This document shows, piece after piece, positions 22,634 through 35,334 of a stretch of DNA of 64,000 bases. The DNA lies in NCBI GenBank assembly GCA_026874595.1, contig CM049320.1:6699464-6763463 (forward strand), in the 5' to 3' direction. The notes under the pieces were generated by a model, which did not search any database, was not told where the DNA came from, and saw only the letters and a list, made by a program, of their open reading frames with translations. This stretch comes from Sipunculus nudus (taxonomy: Eukaryota; Annelida; Sipuncula; Golfingiida; Sipunculidae). The position numbers were made by a program, and so were the translations under genes. The number at the start of each line of letters is the position of its first letter. Position 1 is the stretch's first letter.

Positions 22634-24110
22634 ATGTCTCACATAGATATATTATCATTGAATGCAAGGGGATTAAGTGGGTGTATGAAAAGGAGAGAGC
22701 TTTTCCATTGGCTCCAAGGTAAAAAATACAATATTATTATGTTGAAAGAAACGCACATTATTCCAGAAGATCTTATGAAATGGCGAGCTGAATGGGGTCA
22801 CCATTTAACCATTAGTAATGGAAACCTTTCATCAAGAGGCGTAGCCATATTGATAAAAGAAAGAGTTATACATGATATACATAGTGTATACTCTGATGAA
22901 TGGGAGATTTATTGTTTTGGATATCCCTCACTTAAACATATAGTACATGAACACGTTGCCTCAGTAAAAAAACAAAACAAAAATAAATAATATTTTTGCA
23001 GTGTGCAATGCTCGAAACCTTACACCAATTGGTAAAATAACTGTATTAATTTTGTCTTATCACAGTTTACATATCATCTTTCAGTTCTAACTACACCCAG
23101 TTAATCATTCATGAAACAGATTGAGAGAAGTATATATAAAAATAATTAGAGGAAGGCGTAATGAATTGATAAAAAGAAAAAATTCTAATAGCATCTATTG
23201 AAAAGGAGGCTTGTATATGATTGAGATTTCAATATAGAAAGTAGCTTTATAATGGTGTGGATAAAGCGTTTATTAGAAAAATGTCCACAAAATGTCTTGA
23301 GGAAAATTGTTTTCGGATTTTTATAACTACGAGAAATATCGTTCAATTATAATCTAGCACCTAAACATGTAAAATATATTATGAAATATAAATATCCTTT
23401 ATGGGAAGAATTATGCCCATGTGCAATTACAACTTATACGATCCAGAAACTTACGAAGAAATTATATTAGAATGTATATTGTTTAATTATCATAAAAAAT
23501 AATGATACAATTTTATTTTACGAATCGCTTTTCAGTAAAGTAGTCATATTTGAAACAGATTTAGTTAAAACGGTACAAGGTACAAATAAGTTAATGAGTC
23601 ATAAAGAATTTATTAGTAATTATGAGGATTTTTTAAATTATTTTTGTTTACGTCAAGCAATTCCACGATGGTGGAAACAATTCATAGTGAATGAACAAAG
23701 AAATAATATCACATAGAAATTTACATAAACATATTAAAACTGTGTTAACCAATAAGAAAGAAGCAAAATTTATATATGATCAACTGATGGACCAATAAAT
23801 AGTCCCTCCAGAAAATGCAATTTAAAAAAATGGAAAGATGATTTTATCAAAGTTACAGATATTGACGGTACCAAGTATTTTCAAGATAAATGTCACCGCA
23901 CTATCAGCTACGCAACGTATATTTCAATATTACAACCTTCATCGTAGGCTGACTAATCCATTTCTCTGTAAGTTAATTATTATCAATTCAAGTAAATGCA
24001 CTTTTTGTAAAAAGGAAGAAGAAAGCTTTGGTTCATTTATTCTGGGAATGTTCTTTTACAGCTACACCGTGGTCAGATATTCAGAGTATGCCAAGCGAAC
24101 AAGAGCCTAG
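22634..24110 (+). mobile_element. Internally deleted LINE remnant
   Basis: 22634-22960 encodes the start of an APE-type endonuclease (LSLNARGLSG, KRRELFHWL, IMLKETH, SSRGVAILIKE), where Asn and Glu of the active site are visible. The reverse transcriptase core is missing or unreadable. 23975-24060 restores similarity with the C-terminal zinc-ribbon-like end (CTFCKKEEES, followed after a frameshift by HLFWECSF). Several stops lie between, so this is an inactive copy. Confidence 0.65.
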
Positions 24111-25684
24111 AGTTATATTATCACATTTATCCAGTAAAGAATTTCTCTTTAATAATAATGAACATGACTGGTAAACATGCTCACATTAGCAACCAATATA
24201 TATATATATATAATTGTAAATGCTACAAGAAAATACCTATGTTTCAGGTTTTGGTGTGTACATGAAAGATTTACACACAATTGAAAAAAATATAGCAATT
24301 AAAAGAGGTAAGATAAATTAACACTACGTCAAATAGATAAACTTTGAAGCCTCATAAAACAGTTTAAGCAAGTCTCCATAATAGATAATTAATTAATTAA
24401 TTAATAAATGGAACTAATTAAGTAACAGCAATTTAACTTATTACTATGGGATAGATAGTTTTATTTTGTGTGTTAGGTTTTTATGTTAAATTCTTTTTTT
24501 CTAATTCTATCGTTCCTAAGGTTAAAATATAGCCGGTGAAAAGTTTGTTTACATGTTTATGTATTGTTATGTTTATTATGTATTTGTGTCGATGTACATC
24601 TATGTTTGTATCGTCTGTATGTATCTTTACGTCTTCTTTTTGGTTGATAGACTTATTTAAAAAAATGCTTAATTCCAAGCTATTATTAACCACCGAGTTC
24701 CGAAAAGACAAAAGGGCATTAAAGCGATATCTAGCAATGGCTGGATCTCATCAAAGGTTTTGTAAAAACGTTTTAGAGATCATCACTCCACTAACAATTC
24801 TGTTAACATTAAAGTCTCATTCAAATGGAATAATGTAAGCCTTTGACACAATAAATGCAAATGTGCGACGTTCTAGCTCGATATCTCCCTCACTTACCAT
24901 TAAATTCAGTCTTTTCATTTTGATTTTTTTTACATTCATACAACAGATGAAAAACAAGAATCAGCGTCCTGATCATCGGAGTCGGCAACTTAAAGAGTAA
25001 TGCCAATTTGTTAAGCATATAAAAGGAAAAGAAAATGTTCTGGCAGACAACGTATCAAGACTTATATAACAATTGTAACGTTGTTATTTCTTGGTAATAA
25101 AATCGTTTTACTATAGATTTTTGATAAGATAATTTAAAGGACAATGTCATTGTAAAGACAACAAGAAAATTTTATTAAATTTAAGACAAACGTATGTATA
25201 TTATCTTTGTGTTTTGTTTTAGTAGGTGTGCGACGAGGGTTCACAAAGCACGATGGGTGTCCCTGTGGATATCCTCACGTTGATACGTCAGAACTGCCTG
25301 TCGCCTGTGTTGTGGGGAGAACTCTCTTGTATTTCAACGGGGTTTACCATGATTTAGACTCAGGGAACCGGGATGACTGAACACTTAGCCTCGGAATTTT
25401 TTTCTGTATGTTGTTTCCCCGGGTCTTTTGAAGAATTAAAATAAATATTTGTGCCTAGTAAACTTGCAAGCTCAGTCTACGAAAACACAATTGTTTTTAC
25501 AGGGCTGCGATTGTTTCGGGCCGGCCTTTGAAGTTAATAAAAGAACTAGTGATGTAAAACTAAATTTGATTGTTATTGAGTCAGCCAAGGCGTAAGATGC
25601 ATTTTCCCGGCTAATATGAAATTTTTATTAGTCCATGGGCCTGAGCGGATTTTCGTACCACCCAGGGTGACAAAAAGTAAGTAG
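24111..25684. other. No gene recognised
   Basis: AT-rich. The open frame at 24536-24838 has no recognisable features. Around 25205-25380 the sequence is more GC-rich and has MGVPVDILTLIRQNC-like open reading, but nothing supports a gene. Confidence 0.4.
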
Positions 25685-25812
25685 TTTTTTTCAAAGGCGT
25701 GTGTCTATAGATGATATATTTGTATGATAACTGATCAAGAGTGGTGGCTTTTTTTTCAAAGGAGTGTGTCTATAGATAATATATTTGAATGATAACTGAT
25801 CCAGAGTGGTGG
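25685..25812. repeat. ~65-bp tandem duplication
   Basis: Two units sharing TTTTTTCAAAGG.GTGTGTC, TATAGAT.ATATATTTG and ATGATAACTGATC..GAGTGG. Confidence 0.85.
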
Positions 25813-27036
25813 ATTTAATTTTGTCAGCTCCTTATATGGAACCAATCCTTGTTTCATATATCAAGCACAATGAAGGACCAATATTGGCGATGCCATTCCA
25901 TATCAGATACCCGCTGTCAAAGGTATTTGCGCAAGGTGACTATAATAATTGGGGTACCGACGTTCAATATATGGTTACACATATTTTATTTTTTACATAT
26001 ACAAACATTTTATATATTCTACAACCTTAATAGGCGGTTACTCTTAATAAAGAGTTGATAAAACGCCATCCTTCCTGTTCCTGATCTTTACCTGCAAAAG
26101 TAAACAGTTTATTAAACAACATCCTTTTTGTTCCTTATCTTTACCTGCAAAGGAAATCTTAAACAGCAGTCATTCATACAATTCTGACACTGGCATACAG
26201 TGTACTGGCATACACTAGCATATAAATAAAATGGTCAAAATATCCGAGTAAAAGAGTATAAGATAGTAATAAAACTCAAAATATATTCAAATATACTTGT
26301 TGTTCATGTTTCAATGGTATTGGATGAGAGAAATGGATTACATGTATGTTATATGACATTAACCTCAAATATGCTAAATAACGCTGTAATTAACGCCAGA
26401 TCCTGTCTGATGACATTTTTGCATACCAATGTAAGCTTTAACACGGAATTTAGCTCAGCTCACTAGAATGATATGACCTATTGTTTTGGTCCATGTCAAA
26501 AATTCAGCATGCTGCTAGATGTCCCCAAAATTTCCTGTCAAACCGAAATCTGGGCATTTGTGGTTTCGTTCATTCGAGAAATAAAGGGAAAAATCAATTT
26601 AACATTAAAAATTTTTTATCACACTTCAGGACTACCTAATGTCAACTTATCCGTCTGCTGAACATCAATCCTTAATTATTTTCCTATTTATTTACCATAT
26701 ATATGCCATAAATTAAGACAAATTCTGCTATTTCTTTAACTTATGGGCCCTATAAAATAGCGCTCTTTGTTAAATATCACAAAAGATATTTACTCTTTTA
26801 ACATAATAATTCTTTAAGCTAGAGACTCTTTTTAGGTATATATATCTTTTGTTTAATTAAGGTTCTATCGGTTACCCAAAATTAGATATCAATTTTGTTA
26901 AATGTTCTGAGTTATTTGCATAAAATAAAATCTGTACCTTAAATTTTGCCCACCTTTGACCATGGCATGTTTTCCCCCTTTAAGTAGCATTCGTTTAATT
27001 TTCACAGCATATAAACGAAAAAATATATTTCAACTC
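25813..27036. other. No gene seen; short 60-bp duplication near 26060-26160
   Basis: Two copies of a segment with CATCCTT..TGTTCC and ATCTTTACCTGCAAA. The remainder is AT-rich sequence with no recognisable coding. Confidence 0.5.
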
Positions 27037-27480
27037 ATAAATTCATAAAAATCCTAAAAGAACAAAGTTTGAACAAAAGCTATTCAGCTCTTGAGACCTG
27101 TAAGGTGACCTGCTAATATAATTATCAGTAGACCACAGTAAATCTTTTTGAGAAATAGTGTCATATAAAAAAGGTAAAATATTTGAATAAACAAATTCAT
27201 AAAAATAAAATATCATTGCAGTGTGACAAAATAAAAAAAAAAAAAACTCTGGAGACCCGTAATATTCACCTGGTACTATAATGAGAACTAGATCCCATAA
27301 AAACTGTTTGAGAAATAGTCTCACATATGAAATGTAAAATTTTTTTATAAACGAATTCATAAAAAAATATTTAAAAAATTCAACGGTGACAATAACCTAA
27401 TCAGCTCTGGAGACCCATAAGACGCACCTCCTATGAAAATTTAGATTATGAAAGTAGATCTAGAGAACTTTACAAATGTT
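27037..27480. repeat. ~158-bp repeat, about three units
   Basis: Units start near 27037, 27195 and 27353 with AATTCATAAAAA, and share CTCTGGAGACCC and TTTGAGAAATAGT.TCA. The third is truncated and runs into the DDB2-like region. Confidence 0.75.
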
Positions 27481-27612
27481 TACGGACGGGACCTTTGTAA
27501 ATGTACAATGAAAGTATATGAGAAATTTAATCTGTTCATGTATTCCTGTAATTCTGCTTTTCGCCCTTTAAAAACTGCTCAACCTGTAAAGTTAGGTTTT
27601 CACTCGGTGCAG

Positions 27613-27757
27613 ATAGGAACTGGAGGTTCGATACAAGCCATCAAGTTTTACCCAGAGGATCATGGGAAAGTTCTCACCTCGTCAATAGATGGCACGGTGT
27701 CCATCCATGACCTTGACATGAATAAGCAACAGATTATTAAAAAAACGATGCACTGCC
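27613..27757 (+). CDS. Isolated DDB2-like WD40 exon
   Basis: A 145-nt exon candidate between CGGTGCAG and GTGAGT. It reads IGTGGSIQAIKFYPED, then VLTSSIDGTVSIHDLD, which resembles the WD40 blade of damage-specific DNA-binding protein 2 (IGAGGSITGLKF... in vertebrates). DDB2 recognises UV lesions in chromatin as part of the DDB1-CUL4 ligase. No other exon encoding the remaining blades was found on the plus strand in the window, so this is either one exon of a gene with very long introns or an orphan duplicate. The open frame extending upstream (from 27448) lies in repeat sequence and is not considered part of it. Confidence 0.5.
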
Positions 27758-27989
27758 GTGAGTGAGTTTCCTTCATCGACACCAGGTGGTGCTATGGTGC
27801 ATTCATGTTTACCAGTTGGTACTGCTAATGGATGTTGGACAGTGCTGTTATGTACTGGAAACTGGTGGTGCCACCTATTTTCTTTCTTGTTTTCATGCCG
27901 TTTTATACTACAATCCTTGTCACATGACATTACTGTGAGCATTATAAGTAAAAAACTAATGGACAGATTTCTTTCGTATTAGGCAAATA

Positions 27990-28200
27990 AATAGTAGGGC
28001 CAAGCGCGGGCCAAAAAATTGAACCGGAAACCGCCTCGCTTCTCGCAATCAAAGAAAACAAAATCATCCCGCCCCGACTTGCAATTACTAAGATTCTTTA
28101 AGCCCGCAAGCTCCTCGCAAAATTATCATTCGGCCCGCGACCGCCCCGCTCGCATTTTCTTCGAGTTTCACGCCCGCAGTCCAGTCCGCAAATGTTTTAT
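27990..28200. other. GC-rich island in AT-rich surroundings
   Basis: Repeated GCCCGC/CCCCGC words and a short open frame (28019-28213) rich in Arg and Ser. No promoter or protein family is recognised. Confidence 0.35.
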
Positions 28201-29029
28201 GATCCCTAAATAATCATAAAAAGAATATTTTACAGCACAAATATCAGCCATGCTTATTATTAATATATTTGAAAAGTTTGATGATTAAAATGAAAACTTA
28301 TTTCTAAAACGTTGTAGCAATGATTTAAACCAAAATAAAAAGAAAAATTTAAAAGACATGTTTGAATGCTTATAAATGAATTCAATATATACATATATGT
28401 TACAATACCTTACATGTTTCATACCTGTTATACTTTAGAACCCTTTGGTTTCCTTGTGTGTTTTTTTTATTTAAATGTATATAATAAGGTTAAAAAGAAT
28501 ATTTCTTAATTCTTAAAGTTACCCTTAGGAATAGTAATGGCTAACCACAAGTCATCAAACTACTGAGATGCATTTGCTCGTTAAATTCTTTTCAGTCATA
28601 ATCTGCTAATTAGCTGAAAAAGGAGACGAATGAGATGGTCAAGGGAGTAAAGAGAAATTCTGACAGATGAGGCGTAGAGGTTCAAGATGTTCATTGAGAT
28701 AAGCATGACCAGAATTGTGTTTCTTATAAAGCAGTCTTCACCACTTTATGCTGTGTCCAAACAGACATTTGACCAGCCAGTGGTCAATGTCAGTGACACG
28801 TAGACAGCAAATGGAGTTACACACAGATAAGGAGTCCACCTTATAGGCTTTGTACAGTTGTAGGTCAATTGAGTCACCTTTACAGCCAGCTGTATCCACA
28901 CAGTGTATATTACAAGATGAAAGGTAATAATCCCCTTGGTTCACTCCCAGTCATATTGCAGTCCATATACAACATCAGGAAAGATAACCTTGTACGTAGT
29001 TATGACCACCTCCCACTGAAAGAACCATT
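28201..29029. other. No gene seen
   Basis: AT-rich, with no recognised coding or repeat structure. Confidence 0.45.
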
Positions 29030-30070
29030 GTCTTTAGGTCTAATAATCGTCATAAATCGTAAAATTGACATTTTTTTTAAAACCGTGACCTTATAGTTGT
29101 TTGTTATATTTATCATGTCACTAAAACACTTTCCTGGCGTTATTTTGTATCAATTAGAAAAACAAGCATTTTAATTCAGATGTCTACCATACTTTGGTTG
29201 TATACAGGACCGCCATCAGCTCGGCGAGAACAAACAGGGTATTCAACTGCTTATTGGTTATCTTTTTATTTGCGTTGCACGGCACATCTTTGTTTTAAAG
29301 GCGTGCGGAGGGCACTGGTCAGTCAGCCGGGACTGTGCTTATCTTTATTACTGGCACTTGATAATTAATTGACAAAATTACTGCAAACACCCACCCCCCG
29401 TACTCTTACCCCTGTACTATTATGCAGATCGTAGAATTTTGTTTTGGTCTGTGTTACTGCCCAAATTACGTCAGTGCCATCCTGTACGGGTAAAGGTTGT
29501 TTTATCAAGAATATGTTATGAAATATGAAATTGCCGCTTGTTATGCCAAATATGAGTATAGAAACATAGCATTGCTTGGGACTCGTCGCTTATTATTTAT
29601 TATTATTACGCTCTAGTGGTTGTCCTGTAAGCGTGCGTGTCTCCGTGTGTATCTCTGTGAAAGCCAGCTAACAGCGTCGACATTCACTGAAACAGTTTAT
29701 ATTTTATGCGGTGAATACGGCACCTTGTGGAAAAGTCACCCTTGATTTAATAATTATATTACATGCTGCTGGATGTCCTATAGCGCTGTTTAACATTTAA
29801 ACCAGTTCGGATCTTGTTCGGGAACGCTGTCAATCAACATCGGGATTCGATGATTTCTTTTTACATCATAAAACTATATCTTTAGGTCTAGCAGGTGTTG
29901 CTGGTAGTTATATCGTGTCCACAGTGTTCAAGTATGATTGTGATCGGGGGATTTATTGACAGTTCGAATGTTAACTCATTGATAAGAGTAATCGTTGGTA
30001 ATTAGTCCCTTCACATCTGACGCGTGTCCCGGCGTGGTGGCCTATGACCTTGGAGTGTTAAACTCAAAAC
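29030..30070 (+). repeat. Dispersed repeat, copy 1
   Basis: Shares blocks in the same order and orientation with 59975-61780. These are GTGACCTTATAGTTGTTT (29086/60016), ACAGGACCG...GCTCGGCGAGA (29206/60703), CAGCCGGGA (29324/60825), and CCGGCGTGG..GCC.ATGACCT (30030/61750). The divergence is substantial, so this is an old mobile-element family of unknown class. Confidence 0.65.
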
Positions 30071-30089
30071 CCTATCTTCTTGTATCAAA

Positions 30090-30705
30090 ATAGCACAAGC
30101 AGCTTGCTTATTAGCATCACACATAATTTAAAATCTTTGTCAAAGTGACGTGCTTTAGGTACAGGGGTATTGGCCATCATTGCCTTCAATATCTGAAACG
30201 CTGTTTCACTTTAATCTGTCCAAAGAAATGCCTCTTTTTTTCTTAATTAGATTGGTAAGTAGGACAGATATCTCAGCGAAATTCTTACAGAACTTTCTTT
30301 AGTACCCAGTCATGCCTAGACACCTTTGTAAATCCTTTTTTCTAAGGGCCTTTGAAAATTCAATATAGCCTCGATTTTGGCATGGACTGGTTCTACATTA
30401 CCTTGTCCTATGACATGACCTGAATAAATGACCTTTGCTTTCCCGAAATTTCTCTTTGCCAAGTTAATTGTAAGATTAGCCTCCGCCAATCTTTGAAAGT
30501 ATCACTTTACACAATAAGTCCATTTATATATGCCTAAACACCTTTGAGATTGTTTATACAAATTTTCATGAGGCGTTGGAACGTGGCCCCTGCGTTCTTC
30601 ATTCGGAATGGCATGACATTTTATTCAAATATCCCCTCAGGAAATACAAATGCTTAGATTTCCCTCGCTCTTTCTGTTAGAGGAACACCTCAGTAACCTT
30701 TGTCA
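30090..30705 (-). mobile_element. Ty3/gypsy reverse transcriptase fragment
   Basis: Minus-strand reading gives EVFL.QKERG, MPFRMKNAGATFQRLM (about 30560-30610), RLAEANLTINLAK (about 30455-30495), IYSGHVIGQGNVEP (about 30395-30437) and GMTGY.RKFCKNFAEIS (about 30265-30315). This is the order of a gypsy RT palm, connection and start of RNase H. The catalytic YxDD box is altered to AYINGL. Stops and frameshifts are present. Confidence 0.75.
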
Positions 30706-32040
30706 CATTTTGTCACATACAGTCCAGCCCACTTTTTGTCATATCGGTTAAAAGAAAATCCCGTTTATTGTCACATAATTCTACAATCCCAATCCATGTC
30801 CTTTATATACAATGGTAAATCTGACCGTTTAATATCATGGCATATTGTCATAATCCCGTTTATTGTCATGCCTGGAACACTTGGCAGTGAAACCTGTTCG
30901 CAGTTAATATCACATCAAACGCGACACGGCGATCAAGGAGGCCAAGAGCCTGTAATCTGTCAGGCTTATCAGACGATCACATCTCCAACCTGTGTGCGGC
31001 AGACAAGTGTAGTATGCATGCGGGTCACTTCCCGTCACTTAGCTAATTAACGTCTGATTAAGTACCAGGTAATCCGGATCATTGCGTTTCTTCGTACGTT
31101 AACAAGGGCGATGTTTGCGATCACATGGCATACATAATGAACTCCTGGCCTCTGTAAGGCCCTGGTTTACACCTCGGTGACGTTTCGCCGATATGAAATG
31201 AAGCACGAGCGGTAAACGTTGCTTACAACTGGAAACCCCCTTTAAGGGTCCATGAAGAGCTGGAGGTTTTTTGAGAACTGGAGGAGATACCCGGTCTCGG
31301 AGTAGTCCTATCAAAAAGACGATCATGGAAGTCTTAATCATCAATAAGATATCCGGAAAACAAGGCGAAATAGTTGGAGAAAGAATTCTCTGGTAAAATA
31401 GTCTGCGTACGCATCACGTCATAACTGTGGAGCATATTTCCAAACGTTTGACTTTATGACCCAGACGCTACGTCTCTTTCTGTTGGCAATTCGGATTTCT
31501 GTCAGTTATTGAGGCATGCGGCAAAAAACTTACAGGAAATAAATTGTCAGGTGCGCATGAACGTAATTAAATATGCCGTTGTGCAATAAAAATATTCCTA
31601 AACATCTCTGTTTCATTTTTTTTGACGATTTATTAAATATCATTTGAGTCATATAGCTTCTTCTATGACTCAAAAGGACATCAATGTTGAAACTCGCATA
31701 ATGTCACATTTCGGTTATTATCATAATTTATTCATGCACCACCGACATGGCAATAAGCGGGCTTGACTGTATTTGGCTTTGCCAATTCTATCAATGCAGT
31801 AATCTACTCCTGGTAATGGATATGTATCTGTTTTGTTTATAGCATTTACTTTCAAAAATCAGTGAAAAATCTAAGACTTTGATCTGATTTTGGTACAATT
31901 ATACATGGAGATCTCGAATGACTTTTACTTTCCCTCATGATATCATTTTGTGACACGTATTCTACTTCTTTACGTTTGCGAGAGTTTTAGGGTTAACTCT
32001 GTATGGATGATGATATATTGGCTTTGCATCGCCCACATCA
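30706..32040. other. No gene recognised
   Basis: 30700-30880 has repeated TTTGTCACAT and CCCGTTTATTGTCA words. The remainder shows no coding similarity that I can identify. Confidence 0.45.
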
Positions 32041-32049
32041 ACTTCATGA

Positions 32050-35010
32050 CACACAACATAAGTTCTGCTAGGCACATCAGGAAAAAACTGATTATATTTC
32101 CTCATCAGTTCTGATAACTATGGTGGATAAATTCATCTTTGATGGTTATGATTCGTGCCTAGTCACTAAAACATGGCTCGAAGACTTTGACAATGCAATC
32201 ATTGATGAGGCAACAACGAGTGGTTACCTCTTTGAACAATACCCGGGCAAGCAGGCGGGGGTGTGGGTATTGTCTGCAAACCAAATTATGAAACCAAACG
32301 AATATCAGCTAGCAAAATTAAAGCATATGAGTTTTCAAATTGGATTGTGATATGTAAATCGGACTCACCTCATGTTATAGTTATTTAAAGACCACCTTAT
32401 ACCGATAAGCATCCCGCTAGACTGAATTATATTAGTGATAAAAGTACTGCGTACATAGTGAAACACCACCTTAGATGTTTATAGGTGAGGATTTCAATAT
32501 TCATAGTGAAGATACTAGAAAATTTCGTTGTTCTTAAGGTGAAATGGATATGAACAATTACGTATTCTCAGCCACCGATGAATCATGACATAATTTTGAT
32601 CTTCTTGTTTACCATTAAGGGATGGTGCATAGCTACAACCTCCAGATAGAAGATACTTTATTTCTGATCACGCATTTATAAAGGCTACAAAGAACTAGCC
32701 AAAAAGAGACTGAAACCGTAGAAATGTCATTTAGGAAAATTCAAGAAATAGATGTACTCAAATTTAAAAATGACATTAAGTCAACAGATCTGATGGATAT
32801 GAAGAATAAATCAGTTATTTTAGAATGAAATGATTTATGATCGGGTACAAACAGATATTCTAGATGCTCAAACTCCAGTTGTTCGCAAAACTAAAAAAAA
32901 ATGAACAATGAAGAGCTGTAAGGTAAAAAACAGAAACGTAAAGCAGCGGATAAATGGCCCAAATTTGAATTGGATTCTGTTCACAAAAGTTTCAAAGAAG
33001 TACGATTAAAATACATTCAAAATTCTGACATTGCAAAAAATCTTGAACTAATCAATTGAAGTACGTAAATGCAAGGGAGATCTAAAAGAAACTCTACAAA
33101 CATATTAAAAGATTGACACAAGGTGAATGTGTAACACCATAACCTAAATGTGAAAATAACAATATATTACGTAAGAGATTCAGTGATTTTTTTATTGATG
33201 TTATTGACAAATTCATAAATGACATGGAAATTAACATTCTGAATGAAAACATCGATGATTTGATAAAGGATAGGAAATTTAACAGGACATCTACTGAACG
33301 TTTTTACTTTTTTAAACCTATGCCAGCTTTGGAGATAAGGCAATTGCCCACTAAGGCAGCAACAAATTCATGCATTTTAGACCCAGTATCGATTGAGGTA
33401 TTTAAAAAATGCATTATTGTCCAATTGGAGCAAATAATTCATTTCATATTCGTCAGCTTTAATCTAAAATAAAATTATGTACTTTTATAAAATTATGCAC
33501 TGTAGCCTTCAAAGGCAACGCACCTGTAAAAAAATTTTACCATACCTTTTGTTCTGGAGGTCTGTCCATTTTAATATTCATATACTAAACGACAGGTGTC
33601 ATAATATTGTATAGCGATATTCAAAGAGTGGTCAGGATGTGTGACGTATGCATGTGACTCTGCTCATTTGCGTTTTTTATATGATCTCGGTGGATTTTTT
33701 TTGTACCATGAGCATGGAATACCTCCCAAGAGAATTGTAAGTTTTTGTATTAACTTTAGGGGAGAAAGGGCAATTGGTCACTCAGTCAGCAACAAACTCA
33801 TGCATTCTTGACCCAATATCGACTGACGTATTAACGACTGACAGTGCATTGATGTACTATTGGAACCAATGACACATATTGTGAACAGTTCTTTAGTTGA
33901 AGTATCTTTTCTATGCGACTTGAAATGCGCGGTTGTGATACTACTGTTAAAACATCATGAGCTGAACTTAATTATAAAAATTATGGACCGGTCAGCAACC
34001 TATCGTTTGTCCCGATGACTATAGAAAAGGCTGCCGGTTTACATTACGTAGATCACCTGGAAAAATCAATATGTTTTCAAATAAAAACGCAGCATAAAAA
34101 ATACAACAGCACTGAATCACTGCTTGTAAAAGTTCATTCCGCTATCTCAGCTCCCTCTGTGACCCGATGTAAAACAGTCTCCTGCCATAGGGGATATTCT
34201 GATGATTGAGTACCAATAAGGATGTTAAGGAACGGAAATGGATGCTGAAATGTATTTCAGAAATCGGAGCATGGATGCCGACCAATAAATTAATCAACTA
34301 CGCAAAACTGAATTTCTGTCTGTTGGGACAAAACAAAAACTATAATATACTTTTACTGAAATATAATAAGGAAATGCTGAGATAAGGCAAGTTAATAAAA
34401 TAAGGAACCTAGGCTATTTTTTTACAAACATGTTGCAGTTGGATCATGTAAGCCATGTGTGCAACTATTATAAAGGCAACTATCAGTTCACTAAAATTAG
34501 ACAGATAAAGTATTGTTTGGACAAATCAACATTTGAACCACTCACGCATTCTTATGTGAGCTCAAATATGGACTGTTGTAATTCTCTATTAAATGGCTTC
34601 CCGAGTATGTGATAAGTAAATCGCCAAGGTTACAGAACTCTGCAATCAGAGTGGTAGGTGGAGCTCACAGATTTGATCATATAACTAGGTCGATGAAGGA
34701 TCTTCACTGGCTGCCGGTTTCCTCACATAAACAAGCTCTGTTGGTATTTATGTGCCTTTATGGCCAGGCACCCGAGTATTTGTCTTGTTAATTGAGAGCA
34801 TAATCAAAGCCGTGCTCTGAGGTCCGGTCAACGTTATCTGCTTGTTGTTCAAAAGACAAGGAGGGGTCGAGGGTCTTCACCAGTGCTGCGCCAGCTGTTT
34901 GGAATAAATTTAAGGAACACATCAAACGCCTAGACAGTATTTTAAGTCAGTTGGGGTTCAATGTTGCCAGGTGAGGTCCTGTGCTGAAGGTATGGGTTCA
35001 TGACAACAAA
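32050..35010 (+). mobile_element. CR1-like LINE remnant
   Basis: Endonuclease pieces are DSCLVTKTWL...GYLFEQY (32150-32250) and FIGEDFNIH (32475-32505, the GDFN-type motif). RT pieces are FKPMPALEIRQLPTKAATNSCILDPVS (33310-33390), GPVSNLSFVPMTIEKAAG (about 33988-34035, usually YRPVSNL), STES (34110), SYVSSNMDCCNSLLNGFP (34550-34605) and LHWLPVSSHKQALLVF (34703-34750). Order and spacing match a CR1-type element, but stops break every frame. A second NSCILDP block at about 33790 shows an internal duplication or a nested fragment. Confidence 0.75.
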
Positions 35011-35334
35011 ACATAATAATAATACGTGTGCCTGGTGAAGTAAACTTTAACTCAAATTAAAGGATATTAGAAAACCTGTAACCGAGAAACATGTTTTATT
35101 TGTTAGACTTATTATAATTTAATCAGATATGAGGGTTATGATGATTCTCTTTGAGACAGAATGGACAATTTTTATGTGTGTGTGTCGGGGGGGGGGTGTC
35201 TGAGTTAAATGGATACTGTTCTTGGGGAGCGATGTTATTTGAAATTTTACTTATAAAAATCTCAGGGGTAAAACGCCGGGAATGTAAGATAGCATTTCTC
35301 AGATGTGTTGCTCAAAAACAGTCCAAATACAACA

